Assembly (NCBI RefSeq): GCF_013256425.1
Contig: NZ_CP053904.1
Span: forward strand, 3,968,001-4,032,000
From: Hymenobacter sp. BRD67
GTDB lineage: Bacteria; Bacteroidota; Bacteroidia; Cytophagales; Hymenobacteraceae
Direction of reading: 5' to 3'
DNA length: 64,000 nucleotides
Of the stretch, positions 42,739 through 52,723 are shown piece by piece. The notes beneath the pieces are model-generated. The model had not been told where the DNA came from and made no database searches. It was given only the letters and a program-made list of their open reading frames with translations. Each line of letters begins with the position of its first letter. Within the stretch, counting starts at the first letter, position 1. A program made the translations under genes and the position numbers.

Positions 42739-45473
42739 ATGATGAAGCACACGTGGTATAGTGGTTGCGCCTTACTTAGTTACCTGGTATTTGGTTTATT
42801 AAGCTGCTCGGGCCCGCATCGCGCTCAGTCCGTGCTCACTCCCGAGCAGGCTACCCAGCACAGCCTCTACGACGACAGCACCCTGCACAGCACCCATCTG
42901 CCGGTGCTCATGCCCTACAACCGCCTGCTGGCGCCCGCCGGCCGGGTAGTGGCCTATGGCAGCACCGACCTTGAAAACCACGCCCTCGACGTGCAGCTGG
43001 TGCCCGACACCCCGCTGCTGGCGGTAGAGGACCGCTACGGCGTGGCCCTGATAGATACCCTGCAGCGCACCGTGGCAGCCCGCTGGACCTATGCTGCCGA
43101 CGCCCGTACTAAGGGCATGATGAGCACCTACTCGGGCCTGAAGGTATTGCGCCAGGAGGGGGTAGTGCACCTGCTCTGGAGCGCCGACAACGGCCAGACT
43201 CACCAGGGCGGCGTGCTCGATGCAGAGTACACAGATGGTCAGCTACGCCTGCGGCGCGTATTCTCGTTTGCCCCAGTGCATGCCCCGCTGGCCTTGCCCA
43301 ACGACCTGGCCCTGACCACTGAGGGCGGCCGTCGCTGCCTCTATGTGGTACTCAACGGTAATAATCAATTAGCCAAGCTCGACCTGACCACTGGCGAGCG
43401 CCTCTGGACCCGGACTACGGGGGTAGCACCCTACGGCGTGGCCGTGGCCGGTGGGCGGGTGTTCGTGAGCAATTGGGGCGGGCCGCTACCCACCGACACC
43501 CTGCACCGCGAAGTGGCTGGCGTGCCCTACGGCCGCGCCTACATCGACCCTAAAACCGGGGCCATTGCCCAGGGCACCGTATCAGTTCTGGAGCAGGCCG
43601 ACGGCAAATTTATCCGGGAAATACCGGTGGGCCTGCACCCGAATGCCGTACTGACCAGCCCCGACGAGCAGCACGTGTACGTGGCCAACGGCAACAGCGA
43701 CGCAGTGAGCGTGCTGGAAACCAGTACCCTGCGCCTGCGCGAAACCATTGCCGTGCAGCTATTGCCCACCCCGCCCGGCTACGGCGGCGACTCGCCCAAC
43801 GCGCTGGCCCTGAGCGCCGACGGCACTACCCTCTACGTGGCCAACGGCCTCGACAATGCCGTGGCCGTGGTGGCGCTGGGCCAGGCCGCCGCCCGCGCCG
43901 GTGCGCCGGGTGCCAGCCAGCTGCGGGCTTTATACCCACCGAGGCCTATCCCGGCGGCCTGGCTTTGGGGGCTCACGCGCTGTTTGTGGCCAACCTAGAA
44001 GGCGAAGGCGCCCGCGTGAGCACCACTGACCTGCTGCAGGCAGGCGGCGCGCTGGAACCGCTGCTGCACCCCGCCGCCCCGGCCTTCAACTCGCACCACC
44101 AGCGGGCCACGGTGTCGCTGATTGCGCTGCCCAACGCCGCGCAGCTGGCCCGGTACACGGCGCGGGTGTGCGAGCTGGCTTTCGCGTTTCGTAAGGAACT
44201 GGCCCAGCGGCTGCCGCGGCCCGGCCAGCCGCCGGTACCGCTGCCCGAGCGCATCGGCGAGCCCTCAGTATTCAAGCACGTGCTCTACATTATCAAGGAA
44301 AACCGGACCTACGACCAGGTGCTCGGCGACCTGCCGCAGGGCCGGGGCGATAAGTCGCTGTGCATATTTGGCGACAGCGTGACGCCCAACCAACACCAGC
44401 TGGCCCGCGATTTTTTGCTGCTGGATAACTACTACGTGTCGGGCAAGTCGTCGGCCGAGGGCCACCAATGGACCGACGCAGGCATGGTATCGGACTACGT
44501 GGAAAAGAACGTGCGGGCCTGGTTTCGCAGCTACCCCCACGTGCAGGAAGATGCCTTGGTGTACAGCCCAACGGGCTTTATCTGGAACCACGCCGCTGAC
44601 CACGGTCATTCGGTGCGCATTTACGGCGAGGCCAGCAAGCCGCACTACGACACCCAGCTGAGCTGGACGGACATTTACAATAACTACCAGGCCGGCAAAC
44701 CTTTCAATTTTACCAATACCAGTACCATTTCGCGGGTGCGGCCGCTGCTCTCGCCCAACTACCCCGGTTCCGACGAGCTACGCATTACCGACCAGATTCG
44801 GGCCGCCGCATTCATTAAAGAGTTAGCGACCTATGAGAAGCAACCCGGCGATGCCTTCCCCGAGCTGTCGGTGATGGCCCTCTCGACCGACCACACGGTG
44901 GGCACCCGGCCGGGCATGCCCGCCCGCGTGCTATGGTGGCCGACAACGACCTGGCCCTGGGCCGCATACTGGCCGCGCTTAGCAAGAGCCGGTTCTGGAA
45001 AAACACGGTGGTGTTTGTGACCGAAGACGACTCGCAGGCCGGCTGGGACCACGTGTCGGCCTACCGCACCACGGGCTTCGTGGTGAGCGCCTACAGCCGC
45101 CTGCGCCGCCCGGTGCACAAGAATTACAATCAGACCGGCATTGTACGCTCCATTGAGCAGATTCTGGGCCTACCCCCATGAACAACATCGATGCTACGGC
45201 CCTGCCCTTGTTCGAGTGCTTCACCGACCGGCCCAACTTCGCCCCTTCCGCAGCCTGCCCAACCGCGTGCCCCTCAACCAGCTCAACCCGCCGCTCTCAA
45301 AGCTGACGGGCGCGGCCCTGCACTTCGGCCGGCTCTCCAGCAGCCCCGAGTTTGACCACATTGACAACGGTCGCGACGACGTGCTGAACCGCATCCTTTG
45401 GTTTGCTGCCAAGGGCCGGCAGCCCTACCCCGCCACCCTTAGCGGCCCGGCCACCGACGATGACGACGATTGA
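42739..45473 (+). CDS. Two-domain YncE-like propeller and phosphoesterase lipoprotein, multiply frameshifted
   Basis: Repaired, a protein of about 910 residues. A lipobox signal (FGLLSC) is followed by a seven-bladed YncE-type beta-propeller (LYVVLNGNNQLAKLDL, VYVANGNSDAVSVLET, LYVANGLDNAVAVVAL). The second half is an alkaline-phosphatase-superfamily phosphoesterase of the acid phosphatase/phospholipase C type (VLYIIKENRTYDQVLGDL, HQLARDFLLLDNYYVSGKSSAEGHQW, VVFVTEDDSQAGWDHV). Four breaks, near 43928, 44929, 45176 and 45245, are each mended by one extra G or C in a short run. It should be an envelope or secreted enzyme cleaving phosphate esters. It faces the minus-strand operon of the mannosidase and PI-PLC end to end. 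Confidence 0.82.
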
Positions 45474-45503
45474 GAGGGTAGGGTAGTGCTCAAGACATAT
45501 TTT

Positions 45504-46064
45504 TTACTTTATCCCGGTCAGCACAAAGTCAATACCCAGCGGATTATGCCGTGCCTGGCAAATGACGGGAAAGTCAGGGTTGTTAAGAATCCACAGCTCG
45601 GTGGGGTCGCCCAGGGCCACTACATGCAGCACATCGAGCGGCCGGCCGCCGAGCAGCAGCGGGGCGGTGTCGGCGCGCAGCTCATACACGGTGTGGTCAT
45701 ACTCGTAGCGATGCCGGGCCACCAGCGCCGCGAAAGCACTTTTAGAGAGCAGCATAAACGTCTGGTCGTTGGGCAGGCGCACGGTGCGGCCGGGGGTAGG
45801 CTGGGCAAAATTCAGCTTGTCGGCCCGCTGCCAGGCCGTGGGCGACACGGCGTAGGCCCCGCCCGCGAGGCCTCGAATGCGCCAGTTCAGGCGCAGGGTA
45901 TCGGTAGCGCCGGCAATGGCCAGCTCAAAGGGCGCGTGCTGGCCGTGTAGGTCAAACACGTAGCCGAAGGTAGTGCCGGGGCCCACTACGGGCTTCAGCA
46001 GCTGGGCCGCCGCCGGCCGGGCCAGGAGCGCAGGTAGCAGCAGGAGCAGGAGTTTTTTCATCAT
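45504..46064 (-). CDS. Exported hypothetical protein, last gene of the PI-PLC/GH92 operon
   Basis: A 186-residue protein with a signal peptide (ARPAAA-QL) and a beta-rich mature chain (FGYVFDLHGQHAPFELAIAG, LRLNWRIRGLAGGAYAVSP). One Cys, no known motif. Similar lipocalin-like or 'DUF' proteins with FxLxxxG...LxLxWxI are known to me only by style. It starts 11 bases after the GH92 gene, so its job should be tied to the same substrate, perhaps binding a product. Confidence 0.7.
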   Translation of the reverse strand: MMKKLLLLLLPALLARPAAAQLLKPVVGPGTTFGYVFDLHGQHAPFELAIAGATDTLRLNWRIRGLAGGAYAVSPTAWQRADKLNFAQPTPGRTVRLPNDQTFMLLSKSAFAALVARHRYEYDHTVYELRADTAPLLLGGRPLDVLHVVALGDPTELWILNNPDFPVICQARHNPLGIDFVLTGIK

Positions 46065-46075
46065 GGGAGCGCGAG

Positions 46076-48349
46076 CTAGTCGGCGGAGGGGGGTAGGAGC
46101 TGGGTGCCCCAGTCGCCGGGCTGGGCGGCCATTTCCAGCACCAGCTCGCCGCCGCGCACCAGGTCCTGATGGGCCAGCCAGGCCTGGCGCAGGGGCCGGC
46201 CGTTGAGGCGGGCCGCTCGCACGTAGCAGTTGGTAGCCGAGAGGTTATGGGCGGTGATTGTAAAGTTCTTACCGCCGGCCAGGTGCAGGGTGGTTTGGCG
46301 CACCAGCGGGGCGTTGAGCAGGTAGTAGGGCTGGCCGGCGTTGGGGTAAAGCCCCATCATCTGGAAGGCCAGCCACGACGACATGGCGCCCGAGTCGTCG
46401 TTGCCGGGCAGGCCGGTGGGCGTGGGGCGGAAGCTCTGGGCAATAATCTGGCGGATGCGCTGGCTACTCAAATCGGGCCGCCCCAGCCAGTGGTAGAGGC
46501 TGGGCGTGAGGAACGACGGCTCATTAGCCACGTTGTAGTATTTCCGCTCAAACAGCGTATCGAGCCGGGCCCGGAACGCTGCCCCACCCCCCGACTTGGC
46601 AATGAGCGCTGGCACCTGATGCGGCACGCTCAGCGAGTATTCCCAGGACGTGGCCTCGTAGAAAAAGCCGCACCAGTGGCACACGTACCACGGGTACTCG
46701 CGCATCAGCGGCGTATACACGAAGGTGGGGTGCTGGATGTTGGACGTACCGTAGGCAATGGTATCGAGCCACTTGCCGGCCGCGTCGCGGGGCATGATGA
46801 AGCCCGTGGCCCCGTGGCTGCGGTAATCAGCGCGCCATAGGTTTTGCCAGTTATCGGCCAGGCGGTGGTACTGCTCATACGTGGCCTGCTGCCCCAGACC
46901 CTTGGCTACCACCGCAATGCAGTAGTCGTCGTAGGCGTAGTCGAGGGTACGGTTGCCGGCGCGGGGCACGCCGTAGGGCAGGTAGCCCAGGCGCTGGTAA
47001 TCGGGCAGGCCACCGCGGCCCTCCTGCTCCTCATTACCACCGGGCGGCACGGTGGCATCCTTCAGCATGGCGGCCAGGCCTTGGGCGTAGTCGATGCCGG
47101 GCAGGTGCTTGACGAAGGCATCGGCAATGAGCACCTCGGCGTTGGAGCCGCCCTGGGTGCGGCCGTTGGCGTTGCCACTGCGCGCCTCGGGCAGGTAGCC
47201 GTCGTGCTGATAAATGTTGAGCAGCGCGTTGACGATGGCCGTTTCGCGCTCCGGGGTAAGCAGGGTAATGAGCGGGTTGGAAGTCCGAAACGTGTCCCAG
47301 ATGGCGTAAAAATCGTCGTAGTACGGTGCCGGCCCGTTCCAGAGCGGATTCTCGCCGGTGCGGTCCACGGGCATGAGCATGGTGTGGTAGAGGCCGGTGT
47401 AAAACAGCTTCTTCTGGTCGAGGGGCGTATCAGCCCCAAGTTCGGCCCGGCCCAGCAGCTCGTTCCAGCGGGTGCGCAGCAGGTCCAACGCTTGGGCAAA
47501 GTTCCAGCCCGGCAGCTCGGCCCGCACGTTGTCGCTGGCCCTGGCCGCGCTCAGAAACGAGATGCCCACCTTCACTTTGAGTGAGTCGCCGGGGCCGCTG
47601 GCAAAGCGCAGCAAGGCCCCGGTTTTCTCGCCCGAGTCGGCTTGCAACCGCTGGCCGGGTTGCAGTCGGGTGCCTTTCCAGGTGGCAAACTCGGCCACCG
47701 GCGCGTCGAACACGGCCGCGAAGTACACGGTATAGGCCCGGCCGTTGTTCCAGCCGCCCCGGATGCGGCTGTAGCCCCTCACTTCGGTATCGGACACGAT
47801 TTCGATTTCCGAGCCCACAAACTGCTGGGCCTCGCGGGCGTCGGGCTCGGGCTGCTCGCCCAGAAAAAAGCCAGCATCGAGCTGCAACGCCCGGGGCTGG
47901 CCAGGGGGGTAAGCCAGGCGGTAGAAGCTCACCTTGGGCGAGGCCGTAATCTCCACGCTGATGGCTGGCTGCGCAAGCTGGGTACGGTAGTAGCCCAGCG
48001 CCACGTGCTCAGCCTGGCGGTGCGCCGACTTGTCGCCCAGCACCAGCGGCCCGCTGAAAGGCATCAGCAGAATGTTGCCGTACTTGGGGCCGCCGCCGGT
48101 GCCGCTCACGTGCACCTGGGCAAAACCCGTAACGGGGGTAGGCTCGGGCAGCCAGCCGCTGTTGGGGCTGCTGGTGCAGTCGGGGCCGGGCTTCACCATC
48201 CCAAAGGGCGCGGTGGGGCCAATAAACACTCGTCCCAGCCCCTCCGAGCCAATGAGCGGGTCTACGTACTGGCTGTAGCTTTGCCCCGCAGCCGGGCCCA
48301 AATGGGCGAGCAGGCCGCCAAATAGCAGCCATATTTTAGCAAAACGCAT
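46076..48349 (-). CDS. GH92 family alpha-mannosidase
   Basis: A 757-residue exported glycoside hydrolase that removes alpha-linked mannose (most often alpha-1,2) by inversion with calcium. After the signal peptide (LGPAAG-QS) the N-terminal beta-sandwich starts YVDPLIGSEGLGRVFIGPTAPFGM, the family hallmark. The catalytic barrel has WDTFRTSNPLITLLTPE, the acid region FYEATSWEYSLSVPHQV and the base motif GNDDSGAMSSW near residue 650. The usual PHD of the acid loop reads PHQ, and Asn of 'EGNAW' reads Thr, so its exact linkage may differ. It follows the CehA gene by 34 bases in the susCD operon. Confidence 0.93.
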   Translation of the reverse strand: MRFAKIWLLFGGLLAHLGPAAGQSYSQYVDPLIGSEGLGRVFIGPTAPFGMVKPGPDCTSSPNSGWLPEPTPVTGFAQVHVSGTGGGPKYGNILLMPFSGPLVLGDKSAHRQAEHVALGYYRTQLAQPAISVEITASPKVSFYRLAYPPGQPRALQLDAGFFLGEQPEPDAREAQQFVGSEIEIVSDTEVRGYSRIRGGWNNGRAYTVYFAAVFDAPVAEFATWKGTRLQPGQRLQADSGEKTGALLRFASGPGDSLKVKVGISFLSAARASDNVRAELPGWNFAQALDLLRTRWNELLGRAELGADTPLDQKKLFYTGLYHTMLMPVDRTGENPLWNGPAPYYDDFYAIWDTFRTSNPLITLLTPERETAIVNALLNIYQHDGYLPEARSGNANGRTQGGSNAEVLIADAFVKHLPGIDYAQGLAAMLKDATVPPGGNEEQEGRGGLPDYQRLGYLPYGVPRAGNRTLDYAYDDYCIAVVAKGLGQQATYEQYHRLADNWQNLWRADYRSHGATGFIMPRDAAGKWLDTIAYGTSNIQHPTFVYTPLMREYPWYVCHWCGFFYEATSWEYSLSVPHQVPALIAKSGGGAAFRARLDTLFERKYYNVANEPSFLTPSLYHWLGRPDLSSQRIRQIIAQSFRPTPTGLPGNDDSGAMSSWLAFQMMGLYPNAGQPYYLLNAPLVRQTTLHLAGGKNFTITAHNLSATNCYVRAARLNGRPLRQAWLAHQDLVRGGELVLEMAAQPGDWGTQLLPPSAD

Positions 48350-48383
48350 AGAAAAATACCTTCAGTAACTTGCAAAAAGTGCC

Positions 48384-49841
48384 TCAGCGAGGCGCAGGGA
48401 GCACCCAGATGGGGTTAGTGAGCGCCAGCACGGCGCCGGCCGGGGTGCGCACCTCCACCCGCAGGTAATGGGGTAGCCCGGCCGCCGGCAGCCGCCAGTG
48501 CAGCGCCGTGGTCCCGCGGGCCGCCACCGGGCCGTGGGCCAGTACGCCGCCCTCACCGCGCAGCGTAACGGTGCCGGCCGGCGCGCCACGCAACGCCAGG
48601 GTCACCCGCACGGCGTGCCCGGCGGCCACCGCCAGCGTGTCGCCGATATCTGCCGTTTGGGTGCCGGCCCGCGCGGTCAAGGTTAGCCCGATGGGCCGGT
48701 TAGCCACCAGGTAGGCCCTACCCCGACACAGCCCCTGCATAATGCCCGCCCGCGACAAGCTACTGGCCCGCACCACCGTGCGGGGCCGGCCGAGCTGGTT
48801 GGGCGAGGGGGCGGCGGTGTGGGTGTCGCTGGCAGCCACGGCCAGCAGGGAGTGGCCCTGGCGCAACAGGGCATTCCACCAGGCCAGGGCGCGCTCGTTG
48901 CGGGCATCCCAGCGGCCATTCCACACTTCGATGCCGTCGAAATGCCGCACCCCGAACCGGAACCGGTTGACGGTATCGGGGAAGAAGGGGTGGTTGATAA
49001 TGGCCAGGCCGCCAACGGCGTGTACCTGGGCCACGTAGCGGGCAATGGCGCTGTCGCGCGGCGCGTAGCGCCAGTCAATCAGGGTCGTATAGTCCAGGCC
49101 CAGCGCGTTCCAGTGCCCGAAGGCCGTGGTGGTCACTTCCTCGCCGTTGATAAGCAGCAGGTTGGGTCGGGCGTAAGTCCCCCAGCTCAGGTTGGCGCTG
49201 TTGGTGTTGTGCTCGGTCGAGATAAGAAAGTCCAGGCCCTGGGCCACAGCTTCGTCGGCCAGCTCCTGTGGGGTGCGCCGGCCATCCGAGTGCAGTGTGT
49301 GCAGGTGCAGGTCGCCCTGGTACCAGCCCGGCCGGGTGTTGGCCACGGCCGGCGCGGGCGTGGGCCGAAACGCCTGCCCCGCCGCGCCCGGCACCAGCGT
49401 CACGGTCAGCTTCCAGTTGATACCGGTTGGGGCAATGGTGGAGGGGTAGAGCAGCACGTGCCAGGTGCCGGCCCCGACGGGACCGGGCACGTAGCCCGTG
49501 GAAGCGGTCTGGGCATTGATGAAAAAGGTCGTTTTGGCCCCGCCCGACCACCCCCGGAAGCCTGCTGGAGTACCTGGCTGGTAGCCCCTAGGGTCATAAA
49601 TGCCCATGTTGAGCACGTTGCCGCCCGCGTGGTCGTAGTCTTCCTGCACCCTGATTTCGGTCGTGCCCGCCGGCACCTCAATGGGCAGGTAAAAAAGCTG
49701 ATATAGGCTGTCGGCCGCTACGTGGCCCTGCCGCACTACCTCTACCGGCGCCTGGGCCGCTGTCGGGACTGCCAGTGCGAGCAGCCCCAGTACTAACCAC
49801 CAGCCGGCCCAATGCTGCCACGTTTTCCTCCGCGCGCTCAC
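48384..49841 (-). CDS. CehA/McbA-like PHP-domain metallohydrolase
   Basis: A 485-residue exported protein with signal peptide (LAVPTAAQA). An N-terminal beta-sandwich (residues about 35-160; VPAGTTEIRVQEDYDH) precedes a PHP domain with metal residues in GDLHLHTLHSDGRRT (about 173), FLISTEHNT, INHPFFPD and AASDTHTAA. A C-terminal Ig-like sandwich closes it (VRVTLALRGAPAG). PHP enzymes cleave phosphoesters with two or three metal ions; CehA itself is known as a carbaryl hydrolase. Four bases separate it from the PI-PLC gene, so a phosphoester of the same substrate is its likely target. Confidence 0.88.
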   Translation of the reverse strand: MSARRKTWQHWAGWWLVLGLLALAVPTAAQAPVEVVRQGHVAADSLYQLFYLPIEVPAGTTEIRVQEDYDHAGGNVLNMGIYDPRGYQPGTPAGFRGWSGGAKTTFFINAQTASTGYVPGPVGAGTWHVLLYPSTIAPTGINWKLTVTLVPGAAGQAFRPTPAPAVANTRPGWYQGDLHLHTLHSDGRRTPQELADEAVAQGLDFLISTEHNTNSANLSWGTYARPNLLLINGEEVTTTAFGHWNALGLDYTTLIDWRYAPRDSAIARYVAQVHAVGGLAIINHPFFPDTVNRFRFGVRHFDGIEVWNGRWDARNERALAWWNALLRQGHSLLAVAASDTHTAAPSPNQLGRPRTVVRASSLSRAGIMQGLCRGRAYLVANRPIGLTLTARAGTQTADIGDTLAVAAGHAVRVTLALRGAPAGTVTLRGEGGVLAHGPVAARGTTALHWRLPAAGLPHYLRVEVRTPAGAVLALTNPIWVLPAPR

Positions 49842-49845
49842 CGGG

Positions 49846-50943
49846 CTATTTGACGGCGGCCGAAGCCGACGAGGCCGTATTCACCGGGTTGGGCCGAAAG
49901 TAGGTGCCGCCCGCGAAGCTGACCACGTAGGGCGACTGGAAGTGCGTGCTGGGCAGGTAGTAGTCGGTGCTGATAATCTGGGCGCCCGACTGTTGCGCTG
50001 CTATGAAGCTGCTGGGGTCGTTGCGGCGCGCTTCCTGGGTATCGCTGTCGGCGCGGGTGCGGATGATATAGCCCTTCTCCACCAAGCTCTTGATAGCGGC
50101 CAGGTCTTTCTTGGCGTTGTTCATGATGTGAATGGCGGCCTCAGGCGTGCCGGGCTCGGCATCGGCAAACAGCACCCGGCCCTTCAGCGAGGGGTGACCC
50201 TGGATATAGGTAGCCCGCTTCTCACCCAGCTCATCGAGCACAAACACGAACTTGCCCTGCGCCGCCGCCAGGGTAGGCCAGTTTTGGTGCAGCACCGCTC
50301 TCTCCAGAGTGGGGTAGGCGCCGCGCACCTGGTCGGGGGTAATGAGTTTGTCGGCCCCCAGGTTATCCAGGATTTCCTTGTCCAAGGCATCAAACACCGC
50401 TGCCGTAAAGGGCTCGGGCACCGTGAGGCCCGGCCGGGGTAGGGCTTCGCTTTTGGCATTCATGGTAATGAACACCGGATGGTGCGTGGGGTGGGCCAGA
50501 GACCACTTTTTTAACTCCTGCAAGGCCAGCTTGAAGGTGGGCGCGTTGCTGCGGTAGTCGAGGTCCTGAATGTGGAAGACCTTGAAGCCCGGCTGCTTCA
50601 TCAGCCCGGCCTCGTCGTAGGGCGCCTGGCCGGGGGCCAGGTCGAGGCCCTTGGGGTGGGCGTATTTGCCGCCCTGGGTATCAGCGTACACGTCAATTTC
50701 CAGGGCCAGCAGCCCCTTGTTGAGCTGCTCGCTCAGCGAGAGGTGCTCGTAGTCAATCCGGCTCATGCTGGCCGAGTCGGCCTTTTGCAGCACCTTAAAC
50801 AGCTTGGGGTCGATGGCCTGCTTGTAGCTGTTGTGCGAGCCGATGACCTGAATCTGATTCATTCGCAGCGGCTCGGCGGGCTTGGTGAATGCAGCCAGCA
50901 CCAGGATGCCCGCCAGCGCGGATAGTTGCAGCGTGATTTTCAT
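49846..50943 (-). CDS. Calcium-dependent-type phosphatidylinositol-specific phospholipase C
   Basis: A 365-residue exported PLC-like phosphodiesterase. After the signal (LVLAAFTKPA) comes the first catalytic His in IQVIGSHNSYKQA (His 37), metal residues in GLLALEIDVYAD, and the second His in GFKVFHIQDLDY. The end has STDYYLPSTHF. This is the bacterial Ca2+-dependent phosphoinositide PLC group (PF16670), which would cleave the phosphodiester of phosphatidylinositol or of related lipid-linked inositols, releasing cyclic or free phosphoinositol. It lies between susD and cehA with 39 and 4 base gaps, so it is part of the uptake operon. Confidence 0.88.
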   Translation of the reverse strand: MKITLQLSALAGILVLAAFTKPAEPLRMNQIQVIGSHNSYKQAIDPKLFKVLQKADSASMSRIDYEHLSLSEQLNKGLLALEIDVYADTQGGKYAHPKGLDLAPGQAPYDEAGLMKQPGFKVFHIQDLDYRSNAPTFKLALQELKKWSLAHPTHHPVFITMNAKSEALPRPGLTVPEPFTAAVFDALDKEILDNLGADKLITPDQVRGAYPTLERAVLHQNWPTLAAAQGKFVFVLDELGEKRATYIQGHPSLKGRVLFADAEPGTPEAAIHIMNNAKKDLAAIKSLVEKGYIIRTRADSDTQEARRNDPSSFIAAQQSGAQIISTDYYLPSTHFQSPYVVSFAGGTYFRPNPVNTASSASAAVK

Positions 50944-50982
50944 GGTTTTTTCGTGGGAAAGGAAGATGGGGCCGGCGCGCCG

Positions 50983-52574
50983 CTAATACCCGGTATTCTG
51001 CTGCAGGGCCGAGTTCAGGCGCAGCTCGATGGTGGGCACGGGGTAGAGGCGACGGAAGGTGCTCTTGTCCATCTTAAGCACGTCGTTAGGCAGCGGATAC
51101 TCGGTTTCAAACTGGCCGAAGCGGATGAGGTCGTTGCGGCGCCAGGCTTCCCAGCTCAGTTCGCGGGCGCGCTCGTCGAGCATCCCATCCAGGGTGATGC
51201 TAGTGGCCAGCTGCGCCCCGGCGCGGGCCCTGATTTTGTTAACGAGCAGCAGCGGCGTTTGCAGCTCGCCGCTCACGGTAGTGGCGCTGGCCCGCGCAAA
51301 ATGGCCTCGGCCTTCATCAGCAGCACGTCGGCCAGGCGCAGCACGGGCACGTCGTTGCCGTTGAGGCGGGTAGCCTGAATGATAGTAGGGTCGGGGTAGT
51401 ACTTGATGGAGCGCACGCCCTCCGATTGGGTAGCGATGGTATTGCCCACGTCCATGGGCTTGGGTGGCACCAACGTCAGCACCGGGTTGATGTTAATTTG
51501 GGTGGTGGTGCCAGGGTAGTACACCGGCGTGCTGGTGAAGCCGCCGTTGCCATCGGGCACAAACTGCGGGCCCGCCAGCCAGGTAGTAGTGCGGAAGTCG
51601 CCGGGTAGGTTAAAGCGGGCGTAAAACTCGGGCGTGGTGCTCATGGCAATGCTCAGGCCCACGTTGAAGCCATAGGCATTAACCAGGTAGTAAAAGAAGC
51701 CGAAGCGCGTGAACTGATTGCCCGGAATTTGCTGGTCGTAGGGAATGGCGAAGATGGTTTCCTTAATCTGCGGCCCGTTGTTGGGCAGGAAAATATCGCG
51801 GTAGCGGGCATCGAGGCTGTAGTTGGGGTTGGCCTGCACGCTGTCGGCCATGCGCACCACGTCGGGGTAGCGGGCTGCCCCGCCGTACACCTCCGAGTTG
51901 AGATAGAGCTTGGCCAGCAGGGCATACACCAGGCCCTTGGTGGGGCGGCCATACTGCTGGGTGTTGGTGGCCGCATTGCTGCTCTTGGCCGGCAGCTTGC
52001 CGGTGAGGCTCGTCAGTTCGCTCTCGATAAACTTGTACACGTCGGCGCGGGGCTGGGTGGCTGGCGAACTCACCACCGGGTAGTCAGTCACAATGGGTAC
52101 GTTACCGTACAAATCGAGCAGAAAGAAGTAATAGAGCGCCCGCATGGCCCGGATTTCGGCCAGGTGGTTGGCCTTTTCGGCATCCGAAAAGCCAAACGAG
52201 TTGGTAATGTTGAGCAGGCGGTTGCAGGTGGTGATGCCGCCGTAGGCCCACTGCCAGATGGTGAGCACGTTGGGGTGGTCGGGCGTCCAGGTGTGGTAGT
52301 GCAGCTGCCGGTACTGCCCGCCGTCGTCGAAGTTGCCGTCGCGGGCGGGCAAAATGGCCTCGTCGGTGCTCATGTCCTGCATCCGCCAGTAGGGCACCGC
52401 AAACTGCGACGACAGGTTGGAGTAAATGGCCCCCATCGAGGCGTTGTAGTCCGACAGCGTTTTGGGAAAGTTGGAGGCCACGAACTGCGACTCGACCGGC
52501 ACGTCCAGCTTTTTGCAGGAGTAAGCGCCCACGGCCAGTACGCTCAGAGTAAGGAGAATAGCTTTACTTTTCAT
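50983..52574 (-). CDS. susD: SusD/RagB-family substrate-binding lipoprotein, frameshifted
   Basis: The outer-surface lid of the SusCD nutrient importer. The signal ends in GAYSCKK (lipoprotein). SusD helix-repeat text is clear: DMSTDEAILPARDGNFDDGG, LAEIRAMRALYYFFLLDLYGNVPIVTDYP, and the end RARAGAQLATSITLDGMLDERARELSWEAWRRNDLIRFGQF. The frame breaks near 51290 in CCC (minus GGG); one added G joins the two parts to about 530 residues, a normal length. Start ATG 52574 is preferred, as it places the lipobox at residue 20. The REP-like palindrome at 52607-52703 separates it from susC. Confidence 0.9.
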
Positions 52575-52606
52575 AAGATTAAGTTTGAGAAGCACTACAC
52601 CAAAAA

Positions 52607-52703
52607 GCGGTCATGCTGAGCTTGTCGAAGCATCCCTGCCGCGCTATGCGCAAACTGCTCAACGAAGCGGTAGAGATGCTTCGGCAGGCTCAGCATGGAC
52701 CGC
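52607..52703. repeat. 97-bp palindromic element between susC and susD
   Basis: The left arm (TCATGCTGAGCTTGTCGAAG...) and right arm (...CTTCGGCAGGCTCAGCATG) pair over about 35 bases with few mismatches; the loop is some 25 bases. The word CATGCTGAGC is a common intergenic repeat in this group, and a half copy lies at 38662. In the transcript it would be a strong hairpin between susC and susD. Confidence 0.8.
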
Positions 52704-52723
52704 CCACTGATAAGTTACTGCGC

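Noticed and set aside
48819..49706. 295-codon plus-strand open frame
   Set aside because: Antisense to the CehA-like gene, low-complexity text.
51729..52619. 296-codon plus-strand open frame
   Set aside because: Antisense shadow of susD; no domain, and the susD reading on the other strand is unmistakable.
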